Under the pieces are notes generated by a model that saw nothing but the letters and a program-made list of their open reading frames with translations, did not search any database and was not told the DNA's origin. Positions 26,121-32,129 of a stretch of 64,000 nucleotides of DNA are shown piece by piece (within the stretch, counting starts at the first letter, position 1; every line of letters begins with the position of its first letter). The position numbers were made by a program, and so were the translations under genes. The stretch is from an uncultured Prevotellaceae bacterium (GTDB lineage Bacteria > Bacteroidota > Bacteroidia > Bacteroidales > Bacteroidaceae), in the NCBI GenBank assembly GCA_902767775.1, contig CACXIP010000012.1, positions 53,001 to 117,000 on the forward strand. The letters run 5' to 3'.

Positions 26121-26690
26121 ATGGCAAGTAAAGAAAATACTCCAAACATCGACTGCACCACAGAGAAATATGTGGCTGAAATAGATGCGAAAACCTATAT
26201 CGATGGCTTTCGTCATGTGGAGGATTTCATCAAGCTCTGCCAACAATGCAAGAATTATGGCAGCCGTTACGGATGCCCACCCTTCCAAGGCGATGCTCTC
26301 GCCACGGTCAACAAATACAAGAAGGTTCGCATCTATGGAGTGAAAATCATTCCCCAAAACAAAAAGCTACCCCTCGATGCCGCCAACCAACTGATGGAAC
26401 CAGTGGTCAGCATGCTGAACAAAGAACTGCTTGAAGAAGAAAAAACACTTGACGGATTCGGCCTTGGCTTTGTAGGGACTTGTCCTTATTGCGGCAAGAC
26501 ACCATGCGCCAGATTGGAAGACAAGCCATGCCGCCACCCAGACAAGGTGCGTCCTTCGCTGGAGGCCTTCGGTTTCGATGTTGGAAAGACGTCAAAAGAC
26601 CTGTTGGGCGTAGAACTCAAATGGAGCCAAGATGGATTGATACCCGAATACCTGATGCTGGTGTATGGCATCTTCTATCAAAAAGCATGA
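26121..26690 (+). CDS. DUF2284 cysteine-rich metal-binding protein
   Basis: A 189-residue protein with regularly placed cysteines: CQQCKNYGSRYGCPPF near residue 40 and CPYCGKTPCARLEDKPCRHP near residue 120. This pattern is that of DUF2284 predicted metal-binding (probably iron-sulfur or zinc) proteins. The FGFDVGKT piece near residue 150 is also typical. Function is unknown. The terminator at 26710-26743 separates it from the convergent rsr gene. Confidence 0.85.
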   Translation: MASKENTPNIDCTTEKYVAEIDAKTYIDGFRHVEDFIKLCQQCKNYGSRYGCPPFQGDALATVNKYKKVRIYGVKIIPQNKKLPLDAANQLMEPVVSMLNKELLEEEKTLDGFGLGFVGTCPYCGKTPCARLEDKPCRHPDKVRPSLEAFGFDVGKTSKDLLGVELKWSQDGLIPEYLMLVYGIFYQKA

Positions 26691-26709
26691 CAGTGAACAA
26701 AAAACAATA

Positions 26710-26743
26710 GCAGGGAAGTCAGACATCACGTCTGTTTCCCTGC
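26710..26743. terminator. Terminator between the DUF2284 gene and rsr
   Basis: GCAGGGAA (26710-26717) pairs with TTCCCTGC (26736-26743), with an inner CAGAC/GTCTG helix. On the minus strand the stem is followed by a T-rich run, so it mainly ends rsr transcripts. Confidence 0.75.
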
Positions 26744-26780
26744 CATTTCATTGATATAGGTAGTTATATGCAGCCTATCT

Positions 26781-28304
26781 TCATACCTCAATGCTGTTGA
26801 TGACACTGAGGGCATCAGTTCCTTTGTCGATGGCTGAGAGCACGTCGAACACGCGGTCACTCCAACCAGCAATCAAGTAAACATCAGGTTCAACAAGGCG
26901 CAAGGGCAGTTGCCCGTAGCCCCCAAGGTCGAACAGGTAAAGTTTCGCATGAGGAGCGAGCTGCTTGTAACGCCTCCATGAGTTCTCGAAAGTGGAGTTG
27001 CGTCCGGTGCTGTCCCACATCTGCATGTCGGTGAACATCAACACCTTGTCCATCACCTGATTTTGCTCGATGAGCCAGTCTACCACCTTGTAGCCGTTGG
27101 TGCTGTAGCCTACCAAGCCCTCAAGCCTCTCGAGTTGGCGTGTAGCCATCAAGATGTTGTCGGAAGGCATGTTGACCATGCTCCATTCATTGCCGAAGAT
27201 TCCAGCGATGACCTGCTGGCAGCGGCTCTTGAGCAACATCGACAGCAGCAGACCAATGTCGAACAAACGGACGGTGCTCTTGGCGCTGACTTTTGTCCAC
27301 ATCGAACCGCTGACGTCTGAAGCAATCAGCACACGGGTGTTGTCGTCAAACCCCTCGATATTGGCGGCGGAATGACGGACGGCTGTCTCAAGAGCCGACA
27401 TCAACGCTGAGGTGCCCGTACTGTTGACCTGCTCCACCTCACGGAATGCCGAGAGGTAACGGAAAGGCAACTGCTTCGACTTGGCCACCTGACCAGCATC
27501 AGAGAGGCGGTCGCAGACGACCTGCAGGTCAGCGAACGATACGTCGGCCTGCAGCAGGTTGCGCAGGTTGCGCATCAAAGCCATATAGCCCAACTTGCCG
27601 CTGCGGACGAGCTCCTCCCATTTATGGCGGAAAGCCGCCTTCTTCTCCTCATCAGAAGCGAAGGGTTGCTGTCCAAGAGCCGACAACTCAGTCTCCCAGG
27701 TATAGGGAGTCTCCAACTGACGATTCACAATCTTGTCGAACAAAGCCTGTTGCTGCTCATCCTTAGCCTTAGGGTGGACGAGGAAGAGCGCGTCGCGTAG
27801 CTTCACCTCGATGTTGTCACGGTTGTACTTGGCGAACTGGTATTCGTCGAATCGGTTGAAGGCACGTTGCAGACCATTCTGTATCTGGCGTGAGAGCTTG
27901 CCGAGTTTCTTGCGGGGGTCTGTGGACGGATTGCGCCACTGATAGCACATCAGCAACTCCATAATCTCGTCGGCACGCAACACGGTCTTCTCCACGGCAC
28001 GGGCCACCAGGTCATCACCATTGTGCACTTTTGCCAACTCCACGAGCAACAGCAAAGGGATGCTGCGGAGATGCATCTGAGTGCGGGCATAGACGGCGAG
28101 ACGGGCAACGAACTCCGGCGACACCTTGCGCACCAAGGCAGCAATGCGGCCGACACGCTCGTCCTGCTTCTCGTAGCACAGGTCGCTCAGCGATGCTGTC
28201 ACCACGGCGGTATACAATTCCAGCTCAGGAGTCGTGGCGTATGCCTTGGCTCCCTCGTGATTCGTCACGGTCATTTGCTCTTTCAATTTCGAATTCCAGT
28301 TCAT
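26781..28304 (-). CDS. rsr: Ro60-like RNA-binding protein Rsr (TROVE plus vWA domains)
   Basis: A 507-residue bacterial ortholog of the Ro60 autoantigen. The alpha-helical TROVE ring spans about residues 1-330 (ELYTAVVTASLSDLCYEK, LRSIPLLLLVELAKVHNG, ELVRSGKLGYMALMRNLRNL). It is followed by a von Willebrand A-like domain with the MIDAS motif DVSGSMW near residue 340 and VLMFTDMQMWDS. Ro proteins bind misfolded or damaged RNA in the ring hole and Y RNAs on the outer surface; Y RNAs tether nucleases or control access. I start at MNWNSKLK, since the longer frame enters the leader. The upstream 0.8 kb is a Y RNA-like array read in the same direction from a palindrome-controlled promoter at 29148-29192. 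Confidence 0.93.
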   Translation of the reverse strand: MNWNSKLKEQMTVTNHEGAKAYATTPELELYTAVVTASLSDLCYEKQDERVGRIAALVRKVSPEFVARLAVYARTQMHLRSIPLLLLVELAKVHNGDDLVARAVEKTVLRADEIMELLMCYQWRNPSTDPRKKLGKLSRQIQNGLQRAFNRFDEYQFAKYNRDNIEVKLRDALFLVHPKAKDEQQQALFDKIVNRQLETPYTWETELSALGQQPFASDEEKKAAFRHKWEELVRSGKLGYMALMRNLRNLLQADVSFADLQVVCDRLSDAGQVAKSKQLPFRYLSAFREVEQVNSTGTSALMSALETAVRHSAANIEGFDDNTRVLIASDVSGSMWTKVSAKSTVRLFDIGLLLSMLLKSRCQQVIAGIFGNEWSMVNMPSDNILMATRQLERLEGLVGYSTNGYKVVDWLIEQNQVMDKVLMFTDMQMWDSTGRNSTFENSWRRYKQLAPHAKLYLFDLGGYGQLPLRLVEPDVYLIAGWSDRVFDVLSAIDKGTDALSVINSIEV

Positions 28305-28340
28305 CTTCTTACATCTTTTATAGTTAAACATCAAATAAAA

Positions 28341-28429
28341 CGGTGCGACAATCGTGGAGAGCTTGGATTCCTCGATCCCGAATCGAGTGCTTTTACAGAG
28401 CTAGAAGTATCTCTACACTACGGCAACCG
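28341..28429 (-). ncRNA. Y RNA-like module 5
   Basis: The last module before rsr. The outer stem CGGT/ACCG encloses the 5' box TGCCGTAG and the 3' box ATTGTCGC. The inner stem TGTAGAG/CTCTCCA holds a short domain with ATACTTC after the inner 5' strand and a 6-bp hairpin CTCGAT/ATCGAG with loop TCGGG. There is no full tRNA-like domain. About 36 nt separate it from the rsr start. Confidence 0.62.
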
Positions 28430-28439
28430 CTTGTTGGGA

Positions 28440-28527
28440 CAGGAGCGACGGGCGGACAGACGGTCGGGGTATCGCAGTAAGTTCCCCTCAGATGGTTGCG
28501 AAGTATCCGTCGTCCTACGGCATCCTG
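28440..28527 (-). ncRNA. Y RNA-like module 4
   Basis: The outer stem CAGGA/TCCTG encloses TGCCGTAG on the 5' side and CGCCCGTCGC on the 3' side. The inner stem GACGACGG pairs with CCGTCTGTC with one bulge. The apical part starts with ATACTTCGCA and contains a GGGG/CCCC hairpin. It has no tRNA-like domain. Confidence 0.65.
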
Positions 28528-28535
28528 ATATTGTC

Positions 28536-28684
28536 GCGGAGGCAGGACTCGAACCGAACGAGCAGCGAGAGCAGATGCCAAACTTGCTTGGATTATGCCG
28601 AGTCGCGAGAGAGGAAGCTTGGAGGGCAACCTCTGCGACCTCAAGCTTATGAAACTTGCAAGCTGACCATCTGCTCCACTCCGC
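28536..28684 (-). ncRNA. Initiator-tRNA-like segment with an internal insert
   Basis: Read 5' to 3' on the minus strand: a short acceptor GCGGAG, D-arm-like GAGC...GCTT, and a regular anticodon arm (stem CAAGT/GCTTG, 7-base loop TTCATAA with CAT). Then come a variable loop AGGTC, a broken T-stem start GCAG, about 75 extra nt, and finally TTCGAGTCCTGC and CTCCGC, which pairs with GCGGAG. The order and sequence resemble tRNA-fMet, but the insert splits the T arm and contains strong alternative helices (for example GAGCAGATG with CATCTGCTC). It is therefore not a normal tRNA gene. It lies between modules 3 and 4 and lacks its own TGCCGTAG box. Confidence 0.55.
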
Positions 28685-28697
28685 TATGAAATATGAA

Positions 28698-28833
28698 AAG
28701 CAAGGCGACAGGCGAAAAGACATTATACGTTGCTCTAACCAGCTGAGCTACATGGAATCGCTCCCACGGCCGGATTCGAACCGGCGACCTTCGGCTTATG
28801 ATGCGAAGTAAGTCTCATCTACGGCACTTGCTT
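28698..28833 (-). ncRNA. Y RNA-like module 3 with permuted tRNA mimic
   Basis: The outer stem AAGCAAG/CTTGCTT encloses TGCCGTAG (5') and CGCCTGTCGC (3'). Between them, in order: inner stem, TTACTTCGCA, an anticodon-like arm with CAT in its loop (stem CTTCG/CGAAG), a T arm (GCCGG-TTCGAAT-CCGGC), and an acceptor-like stem CGTGG/CCATG closed by an 8-base loop. A complete D arm (GCTC/GAGC) comes last. The tRNA parts are thus circularly permuted with the acceptor sealed, as in the tRNA-like module of Salmonella YrlA. Confidence 0.72.
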
Positions 28834-28840
28834 ATTACTT

Positions 28841-28970
28841 GTGAGGCGACAGGCGAAGAGGTTTTCTGAACTACACCAGCGAACTGGCGGCGGGACTCGG
28901 ACCCGCGACTTTCGAATCCGCAATTCGACGTTCTAACCACTGCGAAGCAATCCTCTCCTACGGCACTCAC
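28841..28970 (-). ncRNA. Y RNA-like module 2 with permuted tRNA mimic
   Basis: The outer stem GTGAG/CTCAC encloses TGCCGTAG (5') and CGCCTGTCGC (3'); the inner stem is GAGAGG/CCTCTT. In order follow the 3' half of a D arm (TGGTTAGAAC), an anticodon arm (TCGAA-TTGCGGA-TTCGA, anticodon GCG) and a T arm (GCGGG-TCCGAGT-CCCGC). An acceptor-like stem CGCCAG/CTGGTG closed by TTCG comes next, then the 5' half of the D arm (TAGTTCAG). The chain is opened inside the D loop, unlike module 3. Confidence 0.72.
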
Positions 28971-28983
28971 GATATATCATAAA

Positions 28984-29105
28984 GGTGGGATGCTACAGGC
29001 ACAAGGAGACTTTTGGGGAATCCCAACGTTGGTTCTCAGAACACGGAGTCCTGCACCTTCACGGATTACGATTCGAAGTAACTTCTCGCTACGGCAATCA
29101 CCACC
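28984..29105 (-). ncRNA. Y RNA-like module 1
   Basis: The first module after the promoter. The outer stem GGTGG-T-GAT pairs with ATCCCACC (one bulge) and encloses TGCCGTAG (5') and TGCCTGTAGC (3'). TTACTTCGAA follows the inner strand, then an anticodon-like arm (CTTCG/TGAAG) and a T-arm-like hairpin CAGGA-CTCCGTG-TTCTG. The remaining tRNA features are weak, so it may be a degenerate mimic. A short CACTCA/TGAGTG hairpin precedes it at the likely RNA 5' end. Confidence 0.62.
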
Positions 29106-29147
29106 CTGTTTCACTCATTCAAAGATCATTTTTCTACTAACTGAGTG

Positions 29148-29192
29148 CAAAGCTAAATCCCCACTACGCATTGTTTTTGCGTAGTGGGGATT
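29148..29192 (-). promoter_or_regulatory. Palindromic operator and -7 box of the Y RNA-rsr unit
   Basis: AATCCCCACTACGCA (29156-29170), seven bases, then the exact complement (29178-29192) form a 15-bp-arm palindrome centred at 29174. On the minus strand TAGCTTTG (29155-29148) is the -7 box. Its first base is 19 bp from the centre, the same geometry as at rtcB and the nucleotidyltransferase. On the plus strand the palindrome is followed by seven Ts and could also act as a terminator. Confidence 0.78.
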
Positions 29193-29225
29193 TTTTTCAA
29201 TAAAAAAAATGCGGAATGCAAAAAA

Positions 29226-29867
29226 TCAGATGCTTATCATCTTTAAAAGCTTCATGAGGCTCTTCGGGTCTGTCCAACTGAAGTTGGGGTCGCTGATGGC
29301 CGTCTTCATCAGGCGGTGACGCTCTTTGTTGAGCACAACCCACAGGTCACGGTCGTGGGCAAGCACGAATTTTCCATCCAAGTAGAAATAATAGACATTG
29401 ATGACGGGAAACATCCTGTCCTCATGCTCGACGAAATTGTCGGCATAGGTCTCGAGGCGCTCGCTACTGAAATCGATATGGGTGAAATTGCGGTTGTTGA
29501 TAAGATTCTGCTTCCATGCCTTTATATCAATCAAATCTACGCAGTAAAGGCTGTTGCCCTTGATGGAGTCGACAAAATAAGCAAGTTGGTTCTCGATGTT
29601 GATGTATTTCTTGTCGTCGAACTCCACGCTCGCGACGATATTCATATTCGCCGACTTTGCATCATTGCCCTGAAAATAGAGCAAAGAAGCATCCTTCATA
29701 AAAATATTGGCATTGGGGGCAGTCACCTGTTTTCCACTTGTCAATGTGACAACTGCTTTCTTGTTTTCCGTATATTTAGTAGGCAGTTCCTGTTTCTTTT
29801 GTGCAAAAACGCTGCCAGTCAACAACAATGCCAGCACCACGCATAGGCATCTCATGCTTGTTTTCAT
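29226..29867 (-). CDS. Exported protein of unknown function
   Basis: A 213-residue protein with a signal peptide (CVVLALLLTGSVFAQKK). I recognise no domain. It reads as a small beta-rich periplasmic or surface protein (VVTLTSGKQVTAPNANIFMK, SLLYFQGNDAKSANMNIVAS, VINVYYFYLDGKFVLAHDRD). It lies just beyond the Y RNA promoter palindrome and is divergent from the tolC-like gene. Nothing in the sequence ties it to the RNA-repair genes. Confidence 0.65.
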   Translation of the reverse strand: MKTSMRCLCVVLALLLTGSVFAQKKQELPTKYTENKKAVVTLTSGKQVTAPNANIFMKDASLLYFQGNDAKSANMNIVASVEFDDKKYINIENQLAYFVDSIKGNSLYCVDLIDIKAWKQNLINNRNFTHIDFSSERLETYADNFVEHEDRMFPVINVYYFYLDGKFVLAHDRDLWVVLNKERHRLMKTAISDPNFSWTDPKSLMKLLKMISI

Positions 29868-30037
29868 GTTAGATAGTATATAATTATTACGTACGTTTTA
29901 TGTTTGGTCTCTATATATTAGACGTATGGGATGGGGAAAAGATTAAGCCATAATGTTAAATGAATGTTAACCCGACGCGCAAATATCGAAAAAAGGATGA
30001 AGATAATCATAGAAGAACCAAAGAATTCCCATCATTT

Positions 30038-30069
30038 TTTGTTGATATGTTCCAAAACGTGTAATTTTG
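30038..30069 (+). promoter_or_regulatory. Promoter of the TolC-like gene
   Basis: TTTG (30038-30041), 20 bp, then TAATTTTG (30062-30069), an exact Bacteroidota promoter. The leader is about 50 nt. Confidence 0.75.
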
Positions 30070-30126
30070 TGCAGAAATTACATTCATTAGGATTCAGACT
30101 CAACCATTCAACACAACATACCAGTA

Positions 30127-31464
30127 ATGAACAAGATAATCATCAGCTGTATCTGCATGTTGTTTGCCGCCGCACTCTCCGTCAGCGCACAAGTCACAGA
30201 GAAGAAATGGACCATGCAGGAATGCATCGACTATGCCCTGCAAAACAACATCACTCTGCAGAAGAGCAGGATACAGCGGCGCTCAGCCATAGAAGACGTG
30301 AAGCAGTCGAAAGCAGAACTGCTCCCCTCTCTCAGTGCCTCCACCAACCAAACCATCCTCTACCGACCTTTCATCGCATCAGGCCAGAGCACTGTTGCCA
30401 ATGGCTATGTGCAGTCGAGCATCGACAAGGTGTATTATAACGGCAGTTATGGAGTGAATGCCAACTGGACAGTGTGGAATGGCAACCGCAACCACAACAC
30501 CATCAAACTCAATGAACTGACCGCCCAGTTGACAGAACTGGACTCCGTAACTGGTGCACGGACGATAGAGGAGCGCATCGTGCAACTCTACACACAAATC
30601 CTCTACACCAACGAGGCCATCTCCGTTGCCAAGCAGAGTTTGGAAGCAAGCAAGGTGAACGAAAGCCGTGGCATCACCATGGTCGAAGTGGGCAAGATGA
30701 GCAAGGCCGACCTCGCCCAGCTCAGTGCGCAGCGTGCCCAGGACGAATACAATCTGGTGGCAGCAGAAAGTCAGGTGAAGAACTACAAATTCCAGCTCAA
30801 GCAGTTGCTTGAACTCACTGAGGCAGCTGACTTCGACGTGGTTATTCCCCAATACACCGACGCACAGGCCCTGGGAACCATACCTGCCCTCACCACTGTC
30901 TATGCCGATGCACTGAACGGCAGGCCCGAAATCAGAAATGCCCTGCTCGCCATTGAGAGGAGCGATGTGAGCATCGACATTGCCCGTGCCACCAATAGTC
31001 CTACGGTAAGCCTTAACGGTTCGTTAGGCACCAACACCACCTCTATGGACGACAAAGGATACGGCCATCAACTCAAGACCAACTTCGACATGTCTGTCGG
31101 AGCCAGCCTGAGCATTCCCATCCTCGACAACCGCCGGACGAAGACAGAGGTGAACAAGGCAAAGTTGCAACGTGAGAACAGTCTCCTCGAACTCAAGGAC
31201 CAGCAGAAGAAGCTCTACAACACCATAGAGACCTATTGGATAGATGCCACCACCAACCAAAGCAAGTTCAAGGCTGCCAAGGTGGCCACTGAGAGCCAAC
31301 TCACCAGCTATGAGTTGCTCAGCGAGCAGTTCCGCCTCGGACTGAAAAACATTGTCGAACTGATGACGGGCAAAACCAATCTGGTGCAAGCCCAGCAAAA
31401 CGAGTTGGAGAGCAAATACCTCACCATCTACAACATCTACATGCTGAAGTTCTATCAGAAGTGA
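30127..31464 (+). CDS. TolC family outer membrane efflux protein
   Basis: A 445-residue outer membrane factor (signal to LSVSAQ) with the OEP duplicated coiled-coil plan: WTMQECIDYALQNNITLQKS, then long helices such as EERIVQLYTQILYTNEAISV. The repeat is seen again in DFDVVIPQYTDAQALG and SYELLSEQFRLGLKNIVELM. Such proteins form trimeric exit ducts for tripartite efflux or type I secretion. No membrane-fusion or inner-membrane partner follows, because the next gene is convergent, so its partner must lie elsewhere. A good promoter precedes it. Confidence 0.9.
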   Translation: MNKIIISCICMLFAAALSVSAQVTEKKWTMQECIDYALQNNITLQKSRIQRRSAIEDVKQSKAELLPSLSASTNQTILYRPFIASGQSTVANGYVQSSIDKVYYNGSYGVNANWTVWNGNRNHNTIKLNELTAQLTELDSVTGARTIEERIVQLYTQILYTNEAISVAKQSLEASKVNESRGITMVEVGKMSKADLAQLSAQRAQDEYNLVAAESQVKNYKFQLKQLLELTEAADFDVVIPQYTDAQALGTIPALTTVYADALNGRPEIRNALLAIERSDVSIDIARATNSPTVSLNGSLGTNTTSMDDKGYGHQLKTNFDMSVGASLSIPILDNRRTKTEVNKAKLQRENSLLELKDQQKKLYNTIETYWIDATTNQSKFKAAKVATESQLTSYELLSEQFRLGLKNIVELMTGKTNLVQAQQNELESKYLTIYNIYMLKFYQK

Positions 31465-31475
31465 CAGATGATGGG

Positions 31476-32129
31476 TTAGGCCTCATCACCCCCCAACACA
31501 ATATCAAAGATTTCCTCTGGACGGGTGATGAAGGTGGTGGCCCCGTGTGCCACAAGGAAGTCGCGGTCGCGGAATCCCCACAACACGCTGATGCAAGGAA
31601 TGTCGCAGGCTGCAGCCGTGGCGATATCCACATCGCTGTCACCCACATATACAGAGTGCTTGCAGTCGGCACCAAGCTGTCTCATCGCCTCAAGGACTGT
31701 GTCGGGAGCAGGTTTTCTTCTTATCCGTTCGCTCTCGCCAATCGCCACATCGATGAGTGTGCCGAAAAAATGGCTGCACAGTGATTTGGTAGCCGCATCA
31801 AACTTATTGCTCACCACCGCTGTGGCATGTCCCTCCCTTTTCAGTCGGGTGAGCATTGGCAAGATGCCCGGATAGGGTTGTGTCATGTCCATGCTATGGT
31901 GCAGGTAATGCTCACGGAAAGCAGCGAGCACCTCCTCAAACCGAGGGTATGCCGTGCCATCGGGTACAGCCTGCTCCATGAGCCGCCTCACCCCGTTGCC
32001 CACGAATCGACGCACCTCATCCCGTGAGCGCTCAGGAAGTCCGAACGCCCTTAGTGCGTAGTTGGTGCTGGCAGCCAAGTCATTCAAGGTGTCCAGCAAT
32101 GTCCCGTCAAGGTCGAAGATACAGTTCAT
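31476..32129 (-). CDS. HAD-family phosphatase, phosphoglycolate phosphatase-like
   Basis: A 217-residue HAD hydrolase. Motif I is FDLDGTLLDT with the nucleophile Asp, motif II is TAVVSNKFD, the motif III Lys is in RRKPAPDTV, and motif IV is VYVGDSDVDI. The alpha-helical cap between motifs I and II fits the Gph/PgmB subgroup. Its start overlaps the malQ stop by 4 bp (ATGA), implying translational coupling. Given this pairing, a sugar phosphate is as likely a substrate as 2-phosphoglycolate. Confidence 0.87.
   Translation of the reverse strand: MNCIFDLDGTLLDTLNDLAASTNYALRAFGLPERSRDEVRRFVGNGVRRLMEQAVPDGTAYPRFEEVLAAFREHYLHHSMDMTQPYPGILPMLTRLKREGHATAVVSNKFDAATKSLCSHFFGTLIDVAIGESERIRRKPAPDTVLEAMRQLGADCKHSVYVGDSDVDIATAAACDIPCISVLWGFRDRDFLVAHGATTFITRPEEIFDIVLGGDEA

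Noticed and set aside
28031-28327. Plus-strand open frames across the rsr region
   Set aside because: They are antisense to the TROVE coding sequence, have no family-like sequence, and run through the structured RNA array.
29156-29197. Simple plus-strand terminator at the right side of the Y RNA region
   Set aside because: The stem plus T run looks like a terminator, but no plus-strand gene ends there. The core and its 19-bp distance to a -7 box match the two operators near rtcB. I kept a possible dual role in the feature note.
28305-29200. A cluster of ordinary tRNA genes on the minus strand upstream of rsr
   Set aside because: T-loop and anticodon-like pieces are obvious, but none forms a normal cloverleaf in linear order with a standard acceptor stem. 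The order of arms is permuted and the pieces are framed by the repeated TGCCGTAG and CGCCTGTCGC boxes, so a Y RNA array explains them better.
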